Source: Chitinophagales bacterium (GTDB taxonomy: Bacteria > Bacteroidota > Bacteroidia > Chitinophagales > Chitinophagaceae). Taken from it: a stretch of DNA of 52,734 nucleotides. A program made the translations under genes and the position numbers. The DNA is taken from positions 1 through 52,734 of the forward strand of contig JAJPKJ010000029.1 in assembly GCA_021323755.1 (NCBI GenBank), read 5' to 3'. Positions 37,227 through 46,169 of this stretch are shown here, one piece after another. Under the pieces are notes generated by a model. That model saw only the letters and a list, made by a program, of their open reading frames with translations, searched no databases and was not told the DNA's origin. How positions within the stretch are numbered: the first letter of the stretch is position 1; every line of letters starts with the position of its first letter.

Positions 37227-38624
37227 ATGAGCAGAAAAAATGAAATAAAAAAATACAGGTTTATTGTTTTTGTGTCGGTTGCAGTGATATTTTTTTTAGC
37301 ATCGTGCGATAAACCCACTATTGATTTCGGAACTACTTTCATTACCAACAATAACACCAATGTTGTGGTCGTTGATACAGCCACTACTATTTTATCAACT
37401 GTTTCTCTTGATTCTTTTCCTACCACAGCAACAGGTACTCAATTAATAGGACGATACCAGGATAATTATTTCGGAACGATCTCTTCACAATCATTTCTTC
37501 AAATCGGTCCCCCGTCGAGTTATCCGGAGATCAGCAACCAGGCAGTTCTTGATTCAATCTCATATATTATGCGTTTGAATAAAACTTATTATGGGGATTC
37601 AACACTTCCAATAAAGATTAATGTAAGCCAGCTTGATACATTGATCTATTTGCCGCAACCTTTTGTTCAAAATACATTCTATAATAATTCTTCGATTCCT
37701 TTTAATCCGATACCATGGGGATCAAGTACGGTCACCATCAGCCCCACTGCATTACATACTACGCAAAATTTTCAGGATTCTGTAAAGATCCGATTGCCTG
37801 ATTCATTAGGCGCTAAATTGCTCAATTTGCTGCAGTATAAATCTGATTCGGTTACCAGTTTGAATACCTTTCTTTCTTATTTTAAAGGGTTATGTGTTTA
37901 TCCTGATGCGGGCAGCTCAGGGGTAGTTTATGGTTTCAGAGATACTTCATTTGTTAAATTATATTATCACGAACCCGGAGTGATCACCAACAGTACGTTT
38001 ATTATTTTTCCCTTTAATGCAAAAGGGCACCAGTTCAATAATATCAGTTTTGATAGAACAGGAACACAACTCGCGTCTATAAATAATCCCGTTTATGCTG
38101 TTCCCTATACCAACACGCACGAGTTGCCAGCTAAGGCTACGACCGACAGTTCTGTTTATTTGCAGGGTGGTACCGGGCTGATGATCAAGATAAGATTCCC
38201 TTACCTGAGTAATTTATTACAGTTGCCGGATTATGTTGGAATTTTAAGGGCACAGCTTATATTTCAACCTAAATTGGGCACTTACACACCCGAATTGACG
38301 CTTCCGCCGCAGGTAATTCTTTCTCAATCCGGTCCTGCTAACACGGTGGGAGGAGCATTAACCTCTAACGGTGCAACAGAAACCGGCAATTTGAACATAG
38401 ATTATATTTATGGGCAAAACACCTTTTACTCCTATGATGTTACATCCTATATCAAGCAAATAATAGTCGATCCGATGCTTAGCCAGGATGCATTGATGTT
38501 CAATATGCCTGCACCGGCAAGCACAACAATTTTTGACAGGGCTGTATTTCAAAATAAACGTTACACAACCAGCAACTATAATGTGTCTTTAAAAATATAT
38601 TATATTTCTCTTGTTCATCAATGA
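37227..38624 (+). CDS. DUF4270 lipoprotein
   Basis: 465-residue protein with a lipoprotein signal (lipobox FLASCDK, Cys27). The mature part is beta-rich and starts with the DUF4270-like KPTIDFGTTF and the LDSFPTTATGTQLIGRYQD region; further blocks are LDSISYIMRLNKTYYGD, the VKIRLPDSLGAKLL segment, TGLMIKIRFPYLSNLL and YSYDVTSYIKQIIVD. Function is unknown; it is a Bacteroidota envelope family. Followed 27 bases later by an outer-membrane protein gene, so the two are probably an operon. Confidence 0.87.
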   Translation: MSRKNEIKKYRFIVFVSVAVIFFLASCDKPTIDFGTTFITNNNTNVVVVDTATTILSTVSLDSFPTTATGTQLIGRYQDNYFGTISSQSFLQIGPPSSYPEISNQAVLDSISYIMRLNKTYYGDSTLPIKINVSQLDTLIYLPQPFVQNTFYNNSSIPFNPIPWGSSTVTISPTALHTTQNFQDSVKIRLPDSLGAKLLNLLQYKSDSVTSLNTFLSYFKGLCVYPDAGSSGVVYGFRDTSFVKLYYHEPGVITNSTFIIFPFNAKGHQFNNISFDRTGTQLASINNPVYAVPYTNTHELPAKATTDSSVYLQGGTGLMIKIRFPYLSNLLQLPDYVGILRAQLIFQPKLGTYTPELTLPPQVILSQSGPANTVGGALTSNGATETGNLNIDYIYGQNTFYSYDVTSYIKQIIVDPMLSQDALMFNMPAPASTTIFDRAVFQNKRYTTSNYNVSLKIYYISLVHQ

Positions 38625-38651
38625 TGAATAAAAACAGGTAATTTTTTGTAC

Positions 38652-39908
38652 ATGAAAATAACCGGATTAATAATTTTACTAACTGTTTCATCGCTTCATC
38701 TTGTTGCGCAATCAAATAATTCTCCTTATTCCATTTTAGGGATCGGTGATATTGAAGATAATTTTTACAACCGCACTTCAGGATTGGCAAATACCGGTAT
38801 TGCTTATCGCTCTGACAGATTTCTTATTGGCAATAACCCAGCTTCATTTAGCGGGCTCAGCAACCAGGTATTATTTGGAGAGATTGGGGGCAAAGCATCC
38901 ATTGTAAATTATTATGGCGCTGGTGTAAACACAGCCAACAATCAATCCTCCGACCTAACTTTCAGGAGGTTAGCGATCGCTGCAAAAATTGCCAAACACT
39001 GGGGAACGAGTGCAGGATTGATCCCCTATAGTTCACAAAATTATGAATTCAATAGTCCGCTGGTGATCCAGGGAACTTACGGGGAGACCATTAATCAATA
39101 TTTCCAGGGTAATGGCGGAATTAATAAAGCATACTTTGCTAACTCCTACGAGTTTTTTCATCATCTTTCTTTGGGTGTCAGTGTTTCCTATTTATTCGGT
39201 TCCCTTCAACAAAAAATAATATACCAGGACGCCAATCAAAACGAATTGGTATCGCAAACGAATACGGTTGCCGTCACTAATTTTTATGCTGATTACGGAC
39301 TTCAATATTATACTAACGTTGGAAAGAGATGGAACTTTTCTCTTGGGGCAACCTTTGCCAACAAAACAAATCTTAATCCGGTAAGTACCGTTGTTGTGCT
39401 GGCAAGTGATTCAACGCAATTGTTAAATCAGGGATCATTACAGCCTTCCACACTTACGCAGTTACCGAGATCCTTTGGGTTGGGGGTCGCTATCACACGC
39501 GATCATAAATTTACCTTGCTAGCAGATTACAAATATCAAAACTGGTCTGCATTAAATTATACGGCAGGAAATTATTTTCTGCAAAACAGCAGCCGCTTTT
39601 CATTGGGTTTTGAAATTTCAAAAAAGAAAAATGTTTATAATACGTTGATTGAAACAAAATATCTGCAGGCAGGCTTCTATTACAGCAACACATACATCAA
39701 CGCCTTCGGCCAGCAACTTACCGATATTGGCGGAACGATTGGGTTAGGAGTAAATTCAAAGAGATCATTGCTTGCTTATTGCCTTTCATTGCAATATGGA
39801 ATTAAAGGGAAGAACACTCCGCAGTTGATCCAGGAACGTTACGCAAATATTACGCTGACGATTTCATTTGGGGAAGTGTTATTAAGCCAGGGAAGAAAGT
39901 TTTATTAA
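38652..39908 (+). CDS. Outer-membrane beta-barrel protein (FadL-like build)
   Basis: 418-residue protein from the ATG at 38652. Signal peptide ends LHLVAQS. The body is alternating beta strands with aromatic girdles, beginning SPYSILGIGDIEDNFYNRTSGLANTGIAYR and ending in the strand ANITLTISFGEVLL. The N-terminal NNPASFSGL resembles the start of FadL/OmpP1-type barrels. It probably inserts in the outer membrane and works with the preceding DUF4270 lipoprotein. The exact transport role cannot be told. Confidence 0.8.
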   Translation: MKITGLIILLTVSSLHLVAQSNNSPYSILGIGDIEDNFYNRTSGLANTGIAYRSDRFLIGNNPASFSGLSNQVLFGEIGGKASIVNYYGAGVNTANNQSSDLTFRRLAIAAKIAKHWGTSAGLIPYSSQNYEFNSPLVIQGTYGETINQYFQGNGGINKAYFANSYEFFHHLSLGVSVSYLFGSLQQKIIYQDANQNELVSQTNTVAVTNFYADYGLQYYTNVGKRWNFSLGATFANKTNLNPVSTVVVLASDSTQLLNQGSLQPSTLTQLPRSFGLGVAITRDHKFTLLADYKYQNWSALNYTAGNYFLQNSSRFSLGFEISKKKNVYNTLIETKYLQAGFYYSNTYINAFGQQLTDIGGTIGLGVNSKRSLLAYCLSLQYGIKGKNTPQLIQERYANITLTISFGEVLLSQGRKFY

Positions 39909-39948
39909 TCATTGGTTTTATTGTTCGGCTACACATGCAATTAATTTT

Positions 39949-40323
39949 ATGTCTTCGCAAGAGAATACATATACAACTGGTTCGCGCAAATTGGTAAAAA
40001 GCAAACGATTTGTTTTTATTAAGTCTGAATATAAAATCATCAAAGTAAAATTTGAGGACATTCTTTTTTGCGAAGGGATGAAAGATTACACACAAGTGCA
40101 TTTGAAAGGCAAAGCAGATCCCATTATTACCTTGCATAATTTAAAATCATTTCTCTCTAAATTACCAGTGGATGAATTTATACGGGTTCATCGTTCTTAC
40201 ATCATTTCGTTAAGTCAAATAGATTCGATCACCAGGAATGAAATCTATATTGGCAAGAAGATAATTCCTGTTGGTGACAGCTATAAAGATGAGTTTTATA
40301 AGATCATTGAACACAATTCATGA
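39949..40323 (+). CDS. LytTR DNA-binding protein without receiver
   Basis: 124-residue protein made almost wholly of a LytTR domain (residues about 20-120). The family blocks ILFCEGMKDYTQVHL and FIRVHRSYIISLSQIDSI are clear, as is the DNA-contacting end GKKIIPVGDSYKDEF. No receiver domain precedes it, unlike AgrA or LytR, so it is a stand-alone regulator or one half of a split system. It follows the outer-membrane protein gene by 40 bases and converges on the hydrolase gene with 15 bases between the stops. Its targets are unknown. Confidence 0.88.
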   Translation: MSSQENTYTTGSRKLVKSKRFVFIKSEYKIIKVKFEDILFCEGMKDYTQVHLKGKADPIITLHNLKSFLSKLPVDEFIRVHRSYIISLSQIDSITRNEIYIGKKIIPVGDSYKDEFYKIIEHNS

Positions 40324-40338
40324 TGCCCTTGCCTGAAT

Positions 40339-41385
40339 TTATTTTTTGAATTCGCCATTAGCGACATCTTTGATAAAGCCGATCACACCCGGAAAAAAAT
40401 GCGATTGGTCATCCCACATACACAAATGGCTTCCTTCAGGGCAAAATAAATAACGACCGTTCTGCACCATTTCACTTTGCCTTTTCATATCTTCCGGATC
40501 CATCGTATCAAACTTTGCACCTACCATTAATGTAGGTACGCGAATATTTTTCAAATCATTCCATCTGTCCCAATGCAATAGTCTTCCACCGACTTTAAAT
40601 TCGCTTGGTCCCTGCATCATGACATAAATTTCTCCATTGACATGTTTCAACGCGCGCATTACCGGATCGGGCCATTCGCCCCAGGGAAAGCGGCATAAAT
40701 GCTGGGTGTAGTATTCATTGTATACCATATTTTGGTAGACCGGGTTCTCATAGTCTCCTTTTGATTCAAAAGCATCAACAGAATCAATAAATGATTTTCG
40801 CATTTGGCTTCTTAATACTTTATTATACGCTTCGTAACGCGGAATACTGGCCTGCATATCGCAGACTATTAATCCTTTCAAATTTTCCTGGTATTTCAAT
40901 GCATATTCCATCGCTAAAATTCCTCCCCAGGAATTTCCAAGGAGAAAAAAATTATCTTTATTCAATCCGAGCGCTTTACGAACTTGTTCCACTTCTTCAA
41001 CGAATCTTTCAGTTGTCCATAAACTGCTGTCTTTGGGCTGATCAGAATAAAAAGACCCCAATTGATCATATTCATAAAACTCGATACTTTCCCTGGGAAA
41101 AAAACTTTCAAAACACTCCATGTATTCGTGGGTCATTGCTGGTCCCCCATGCAGTAACAAAACTTTTATCGATGGATTGTTACCAAATCTTTTCGTCCAC
41201 ACTTTAAATTTTCCCACAGGCGTTTCTATTGGTATCATTTTAATGCCAGCGACCTGCACACCTGAATCGGTGGTTTTAAGATAATCGCAGCACGCAGATG
41301 ATGAAGATTTGTTTTCTGTTTGAGAGCAGCTATTAAGAATGGTCGTTATTGCGAGTATGGCAAATGCAAAAGCAGTTTTTTTCAT
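40339..41385 (-). CDS. Alpha/beta hydrolase, proline iminopeptidase-like lipoprotein
   Basis: 348-residue exported hydrolase of peptidase family S33. Lipobox TILNSCSQ shows a lipoprotein. The oxyanion motif HGGPAMTHEYM (HGGP) and YDQLGSFYSDQP are typical of prolyl iminopeptidases; the nucleophile is in LLGNSWGGILAM; the catalytic Asp and His should be in GAKFDTMDPEDM and CPEGSHLCMWDD. I chose the ATG at 41385 because it gives a clean lipoprotein signal. It probably trims N-terminal residues from periplasmic peptides. It is the last gene before the class I amidotransferase on the same strand. Confidence 0.88.
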   Translation of the reverse strand: MKKTAFAFAILAITTILNSCSQTENKSSSSACCDYLKTTDSGVQVAGIKMIPIETPVGKFKVWTKRFGNNPSIKVLLLHGGPAMTHEYMECFESFFPRESIEFYEYDQLGSFYSDQPKDSSLWTTERFVEEVEQVRKALGLNKDNFFLLGNSWGGILAMEYALKYQENLKGLIVCDMQASIPRYEAYNKVLRSQMRKSFIDSVDAFESKGDYENPVYQNMVYNEYYTQHLCRFPWGEWPDPVMRALKHVNGEIYVMMQGPSEFKVGGRLLHWDRWNDLKNIRVPTLMVGAKFDTMDPEDMKRQSEMVQNGRYLFCPEGSHLCMWDDQSHFFPGVIGFIKDVANGEFKK

Positions 41386-41448
41386 TGCATTGAATTTTGA
41401 CATTACAATTTAAAAAAAATAAATAGAAGAAAAATTAATGTTATGATT

Positions 41449-42288
41449 TTATACTTCCACACTCTGCAAATGCTCAATGGCAATACGCAAAAAGTTTGGA
41501 ATAACGTGAGAGTATGTCAGCACGATCTTGTCGGGATCGTTTAAATGTTCAATCATGCTTTTCCATTTTGCTTCACCATGATTTTCTATCACTGTTTTCT
41601 TTTTATCATCGCGTTGCAGGTACATTGTCATCCCTTCTGCATCGGCTTCAGGATGAAATTGTGTGCCGATCATAGATTCGTTGAAGCGGATGGCCATAAT
41701 GGCTCTTTCTAAAGGAACGTGCGGTCTTTCTTTTTCAATACACAGGACCGTTGCCCCCATTTGATGTAATATTCTTTTATTGGGTTGGATTACCTGATAA
41801 TCGCGGCTATCAACTGCATAAAACGGATCGGTCAATCCATTAAAAACTGGTTCGTCTTTTCCCGCCTGCAATAAATGCACAGGAAAAACCCCAAATGCGG
41901 TTGATCTTCTTTTGGTAATATGCGCCACTTTAAAATGACGGCAGGCCAGCTGATAAGAATGACAAATAAAGAGAACTTGTTTTTTAAATTGATTAAGCGG
42001 ATTCTTATTAAATGTCTCCACTTTTTGCAGCCACTCAAAATATTTATTATCCCATTCGCTTCCTTCGCTTTCAAGCGGACTACCGGGACCGCCGCTCGAA
42101 ATATAGATATCATAACTTAGATCCGGGATCTGCTCTTGCAGACGAACTTCAAATTCATCGACACTTATTTGAACACTGTTTGCCTTGCTGAAATCACGCA
42201 ATAATTGTCTTATACAACGCATCCCCTGGTTTGGTAAACCTTCATTCAAATCCAATATTGCAACACGTATTTTTTTTTCGTGGAACAT
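41449..42288 (-). CDS. Class I glutamine amidotransferase-like protein
   Basis: 279-residue protein with a class I GATase fold, which would release ammonia from glutamine. SSGGPGSPLES is the oxyanion-side loop, the nucleophile cysteine is in LFICHSYQLACRHF and the His-Glu pair is in GTQFHPEAD. The elbow glycine of the usual C-x-G-x-Q is serine here. About 60 residues extend beyond the domain, ending KIVLTYSHVIPNFLRIAIEHL, and have no counterpart in stand-alone GATases I know. It is divergent from an ATP-grasp-like gene, the class of enzyme that would use its ammonia, and co-directional with a periplasmic hydrolase. Confidence 0.83.
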   Translation of the reverse strand: MFHEKKIRVAILDLNEGLPNQGMRCIRQLLRDFSKANSVQISVDEFEVRLQEQIPDLSYDIYISSGGPGSPLESEGSEWDNKYFEWLQKVETFNKNPLNQFKKQVLFICHSYQLACRHFKVAHITKRRSTAFGVFPVHLLQAGKDEPVFNGLTDPFYAVDSRDYQVIQPNKRILHQMGATVLCIEKERPHVPLERAIMAIRFNESMIGTQFHPEADAEGMTMYLQRDDKKKTVIENHGEAKWKSMIEHLNDPDKIVLTYSHVIPNFLRIAIEHLQSVEV

Positions 42289-42425
42289 AGCTGCAAAAAT
42301 AACGAATTTTACAGATTAGGGCGTGTTTGCATTAACACAATGTCCACAAACATAAAAATTGCATAGCCCCGATATTTTGGCGCAGATTTTTTCATTCTGT
42401 AACTTCATTTATAAACAAGCAAATT

Positions 42426-43625
42426 ATGGTTCCTGCTTTGCGTAAAGCTTTTAATGAGGCATTCACAAAACAACAATACGAGGCTTTCTTAAAAGACCTG
42501 AACAGCCTGCATCCGGGTGCAATAGAATTCAGGATTGCGGAAACGCCGGTTTTTGTGCCGAAAGATTTTGGTAAGAAAGTCATTGATGCCTGTGAGGCGA
42601 TCGTTGATGTGATCGTTGATCCGGATTTTAAAAAACTAACGGATCGCGCTATCCCGAAATCAGACAATGTTCCTAACGAGAATGCACATACGCATTTTAT
42701 CGCTTTGGATTTTGGCGTATGTATCAATGAACAAGGGTCGGTCGAACCGCAATTGATAGAAATGCAGGGATTTCCCACCTTGTTCGCATTCCAGGTCTAT
42801 TATCCTGACCTGTTGCGAAATTATTTTTCTGTTCCGGATAATTATAGTCAGTACCTGAACGGATATACCAAAGAAACTTATTTGAAAGATCTGAAAGATG
42901 TGATTGTTGGAAACCTGCCGGCAGAAAATGTGATATTGCTCGAAATAAAACCGCATGAACAAAAAACAAGAATTGATTTTTACTGCACACAGGACTATTT
43001 GGATATTCAACCTGTTTGTATTACTGATTTGATACAGGAAGGGAAAAAATTATTTTACATTAATGAACAAACGGGGAAGAAAACCGAAGTGAAAAGAATT
43101 TATAACCGTATTATTTTTGATGATCTGTATGCACAAAAAGAAAAACTTGGAAATTTTGTAGACATAACGCAGGATCTGGATGTTGAATGGATTCCGCATC
43201 CCAACTGGTTTTACCGGATCAGCAAATACACGATGCCATTCATTCATCATCCTTTTGTTCCCAAGACTTTTTTTCTTAATGAAATAAAACAAATTCCTCC
43301 CGACTTAGAGAATTATGTACTGAAACCTCTTTTTTCTTTTGCTGGTCAGGGTGTGGTGATTGATGTAAAACAATCCGATCTCGATTCAATAAAAGATCCG
43401 CAGAATTGGATATTGCAGCAAAAGGTAAAATATGCCGACATTATTGAAACACCTGATATTCCTGCAAAAGTGGAAATAAGAATGATGTATATCTGGAAAG
43501 ATGCAGACACAAGACCAAGACTTGCCATTAATCTTTCGCGCATGAGCAAAGGGAAAATGATTGGCGTTCGTTACAATAAAGACAAAGAGTGGGTTGGCGG
43601 AAATGTTTGTTATTTCGAGAAATGA
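42426..43625 (+). CDS. ATP-grasp-like protein, unknown
   Basis: 399-residue cytosolic protein. I do not recognise a named family, but the C-terminal third is ATP-grasp-like: YVLKPLFSFAGQGVVID matches the Lys-x-Pro ... Gly-rich ATP loop, WILQQKVKY the adenine hinge, and VEIRMMYIW with INLSRMSKG the Glu and Asn metal ligands. The N-terminal two-thirds has an IEMQGFPTLFAFQVYYPDLL block of unknown role. ATP-grasp ligases join a carboxylate to an amine or thiol. The adjacent divergent class I amidotransferase gene suggests a two-part amidation system, but this is inference. Confidence 0.68.
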   Translation: MVPALRKAFNEAFTKQQYEAFLKDLNSLHPGAIEFRIAETPVFVPKDFGKKVIDACEAIVDVIVDPDFKKLTDRAIPKSDNVPNENAHTHFIALDFGVCINEQGSVEPQLIEMQGFPTLFAFQVYYPDLLRNYFSVPDNYSQYLNGYTKETYLKDLKDVIVGNLPAENVILLEIKPHEQKTRIDFYCTQDYLDIQPVCITDLIQEGKKLFYINEQTGKKTEVKRIYNRIIFDDLYAQKEKLGNFVDITQDLDVEWIPHPNWFYRISKYTMPFIHHPFVPKTFFLNEIKQIPPDLENYVLKPLFSFAGQGVVIDVKQSDLDSIKDPQNWILQQKVKYADIIETPDIPAKVEIRMMYIWKDADTRPRLAINLSRMSKGKMIGVRYNKDKEWVGGNVCYFEK

Positions 43626-43729
43626 TTTTTGCAACAACGAATCAAATATGTTCTGAAATATTGATTTCTATGGTTTCATAACATTTCTTGCGAACAATAA
43701 ATATTAACTTCGCGCATTATATTTTTTTC

Positions 43730-44668
43730 ATGGCGCATGTTCATTCTCACGGGGACGGTCATCATCACGGTCATCATCATCACCCAATTGATTTAAAAGA
43801 AGTCAATCGTGCTTTTGTCGTTGGCATTATTCTCAATCTTTTATTTGTAATTATTGAAGTGGTGATCGGTCTTTGGATCCACTCACTTTCATTATTGTCG
43901 GATGCGGGTCATAACCTTGCAGATGTTGCCAGCCTTTCCATGTCACTGATCGCCATTCGGTTGCTTAAAGTGAAGCCAACGGAGAAATATACATATGGTT
44001 ACAAAAAGACAACCATACTCGTGGCGCTTTTTAACGCAGCCATTTTATTGGTATCGATCGGTGCGATAGGTTATGAAGCAGTGCAGCGATTAATAAATCC
44101 GCAACCATTGCCGGGAAAGATCATTTCCATTGTTGCAGCAATCGGTATTTTGATCAATGCCACTACCGCATTATTATTTTTCAGTAATAAAGATAAAGAT
44201 CTGAATGTTAAAAGCGCTTTTCTCCATTTGCTTTCTGATGCGGTTGTATCGGCAGGATTAGTGATTGGCGGAATTATTATTTTTTATACCGGATTTTTCA
44301 GAATTGATGCCATTTTGAGTTTGATTGTCGGAATAATTATTTTGATAAGCACCTGGCAATTATTAAAAGACAGTTTGCGATTATCGCTTGACGGTGTGCC
44401 TGAAGGAATTGACATCCACAAAGTGAAGACCAATGTTGCCAAAATTAATGGGGTGCAGGATTTTCATCACATTCATATCTGGGCATTGAGCACAACTGAA
44501 AATGCCTTAACAGGTCATTTGGTTGTTGCAAAAGATACGGACATGAATAGTATCGAAAACATCAAGCACAATGTAAAACATGAGCTGGAGCATCTTAAGA
44601 TCAATCACGCGACCCTTGAAGTGGAGATGGAAAATTCACCTTGCAAAGAGCCCGACTGCGTTGATTAA
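43730..44668 (+). CDS. Cation diffusion facilitator (Zn/Co/Cd exporter)
   Basis: 312-residue CDF metal exporter from the ATG at 43730; an upstream in-frame TTG is unlikely. The N-terminus is a histidine-rich metal tail (residues 3-20 with ten or more His). Six membrane spans follow. The metal site is the paired HxxxD: SDAGHNLADVASL in span 2 and LHLLSDAVVSAGL in span 5. A C-terminal cytosolic domain carries HHIHIWALSTTENALTGHL. Probable substrate is zinc, perhaps cobalt or cadmium. It is convergent with the TlpA-like gene. Confidence 0.94.
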   Translation: MAHVHSHGDGHHHGHHHHPIDLKEVNRAFVVGIILNLLFVIIEVVIGLWIHSLSLLSDAGHNLADVASLSMSLIAIRLLKVKPTEKYTYGYKKTTILVALFNAAILLVSIGAIGYEAVQRLINPQPLPGKIISIVAAIGILINATTALLFFSNKDKDLNVKSAFLHLLSDAVVSAGLVIGGIIIFYTGFFRIDAILSLIVGIIILISTWQLLKDSLRLSLDGVPEGIDIHKVKTNVAKINGVQDFHHIHIWALSTTENALTGHLVVAKDTDMNSIENIKHNVKHELEHLKINHATLEVEMENSPCKEPDCVD

Positions 44669-44676
44669 CCAGGGGC

Positions 44677-44697
44677 GATTAGCCATTAGCGAATAGC
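44677..44697. repeat. Degenerate heptamer repeat
   Basis: GATTAGC, CATTAGC and GAATAGC lie in tandem with a 7-base period between the convergent CDF and TlpA genes. The unit is similar to that at 13645. Confidence 0.4.
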
Positions 44698-44714
44698 GGC
44701 TGTCAATACCCATC

Positions 44715-45203
44715 CTATTTTTTCTTCAGTAAGGATCTTATTGCTGATTCGAGTTGCCAGCCAAATAAATTTATTTCACGGATTATTCCCTGCTTATCTA
44801 TCAAATACAGGGAAGGAATGGCTTCAACATTAAACAAACTTGCCGACGGGGCGTTCCACCCTTTATTATCATTAACCTGCAGCCATTCTAATTTATCTTG
44901 TTGGACAGCTTGCTTCCAGTTGTTTTCATTACTGTCAAGCGAAACACTTAGAATCTCAAGACCTTTTTCATGATATTTTTTGTAAAGCTTTGATAAGTGT
45001 GGATTATTCATTCTGCAAGGTTCGCACCAGCTGGCCCAAAAATCTACCAACACCACTTTGCCTTTTAACCCTGAAAGTTGAATCGGTTTATTATCAAGTG
45101 CAGGTAATGATAGTTCTGGTGCCAACTGATTTTTTTTTGCTTGTTGCGAAAATGTGGCAATGCTTACACCGCTTAATAATAGAACACAAATAAAATATTT
45201 CAT
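44715..45203 (-). CDS. TlpA-like periplasmic thioredoxin
   Basis: 162-residue exported thiol:disulfide oxidoreductase from the ATG at 45203. Signal peptide ends ATFSQQ. The thioredoxin domain has VVLVDFWASWCEPCRMNNPHL with the redox pair WCEPC, and the cis-proline in VEAIPSLYLID. TlpA/ResA-type proteins keep cysteines of periplasmic partners reduced. Here the neighbours upstream include two Cys-rich proteins (HMA and HYC_CC_PP), obvious candidate substrates. It is the last gene in the minus-strand run. Confidence 0.92.
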   Translation of the reverse strand: MKYFICVLLLSGVSIATFSQQAKKNQLAPELSLPALDNKPIQLSGLKGKVVLVDFWASWCEPCRMNNPHLSKLYKKYHEKGLEILSVSLDSNENNWKQAVQQDKLEWLQVNDNKGWNAPSASLFNVEAIPSLYLIDKQGIIREINLFGWQLESAIRSLLKKK

Positions 45204-45279
45204 CTGCAACAATCTTTTTTAATGAATAATGATTGAATGAATTTCAACACCGATCTTAATATGGTTGTTACAGTTTGCA

Positions 45280-46125
45280 TTATCTGTTTTTAAAAACGTT
45301 AAGCAAGTTATACTCAAAACGCAAGAAAAAATAATTTTCACTTAAACGTTCTATATTGCCGCTTAATTGCCAGCGATACGAAAAATCTAACCGGCTGATG
45401 CTGTTAAAAATAAATTGAACTGCAGGGGCCGCATCCACGTAGTATTTCTTTTTGTCCAGGGCAGTGGAGGCCAGGAACTCGCAGTACAAATTAACATTCG
45501 TTTGGCGGAAATCCTTGTACACAGTAGGTAGGAAAAGATAACCTGCAGACAAAGTATAATTCATGGCTTGTAAGGATTGCCCGGGAATTTTCGACTCATT
45601 CAAATTATCAAAACGCTCAAGATAGTAAACCGAAGATGATATGGCGAGTTTGTGTAATAGTTGAGTGACAACGATTCCTGTATAATATCCAGAATTATTT
45701 CCATCAAGATCAACCTCATCACTGGTAAAATATTTATTGCCAACCTGCATTTGAGCAGGATTATTGATAAAAGAAATTTTTCCAAATGCCGCCATCCTGA
45801 GATGTGAGTGCACATCATCGATAGAAAAGAATCGATATTTTCCATAGACACTTGCTCCTTCAAAACGGACATTGGACTGATACATGTCGGATCCATATGC
45901 ATTTACATGCAACATGACCTTCTTGCTCAGCCCAAACATTATTTCCGGATCAATGCGCAATGAATAACGGTTGTTATGCTGCATGTGAAATAATTTTGAA
46001 TTTAACCGTAATCCAATACTTCCTGTAGCCATATTACTGGCTGGCTCGGTTGCAACATATAGTTCCTGGGCGGTGGCAGGACAGGAAAAGTAAATAATGA
46101 TCATGAAGCTAAGAATCTTATTCAT
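45280..46125 (-). CDS. Outer-membrane beta-barrel protein in metal cluster
   Basis: 281-residue protein from the ATG at 46125; an upstream in-frame ATG (46152) lies inside a terminator hairpin. Signal peptide ends PATAQE. The mature protein is beta-strand-rich from GSIGLRLNSKLF to the final strand YFFLRFEYNLLNVF, which ends in aromatics as outer-membrane proteins do. I know no characterised member; similar genes lie beside HMA-domain genes in Bacteroidota. A stretch NKYFTSDEVDLDGNNSGYYTG may be an external loop. It follows the HMA-protein gene. Confidence 0.76.
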   Translation of the reverse strand: MNKILSFMIIIYFSCPATAQELYVATEPASNMATGSIGLRLNSKLFHMQHNNRYSLRIDPEIMFGLSKKVMLHVNAYGSDMYQSNVRFEGASVYGKYRFFSIDDVHSHLRMAAFGKISFINNPAQMQVGNKYFTSDEVDLDGNNSGYYTGIVVTQLLHKLAISSSVYYLERFDNLNESKIPGQSLQAMNYTLSAGYLFLPTVYKDFRQTNVNLYCEFLASTALDKKKYYVDAAPAVQFIFNSISRLDFSYRWQLSGNIERLSENYFFLRFEYNLLNVFKNR

Positions 46126-46160
46126 AAAAAAATTTAAGCAGGCAGCAATCACTGCCTGCT
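46122..46160 (-). terminator. Hairpin plus T run between HMA and outer-membrane-protein genes
   Basis: Minus strand: a perfect 9-bp stem (AGCAGGCAG 46137-46145 with CTGCCTGCT 46152-46160), a 6-base loop and a run of seven T. It begins ten bases after the HMA gene stop and the T run touches the next gene's ATG, so it acts as a terminator or an attenuator inside the cluster. Confidence 0.85.
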
Positions 46161-46169
46161 ATGAAATGA

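Noticed and set aside
37145-37426. Minus-strand 93-codon frame in the Kelch/DUF4270 gap
   Set aside because: It is largely antisense to the DUF4270 signal peptide and mature start; hydrophobic only by mirror effect.
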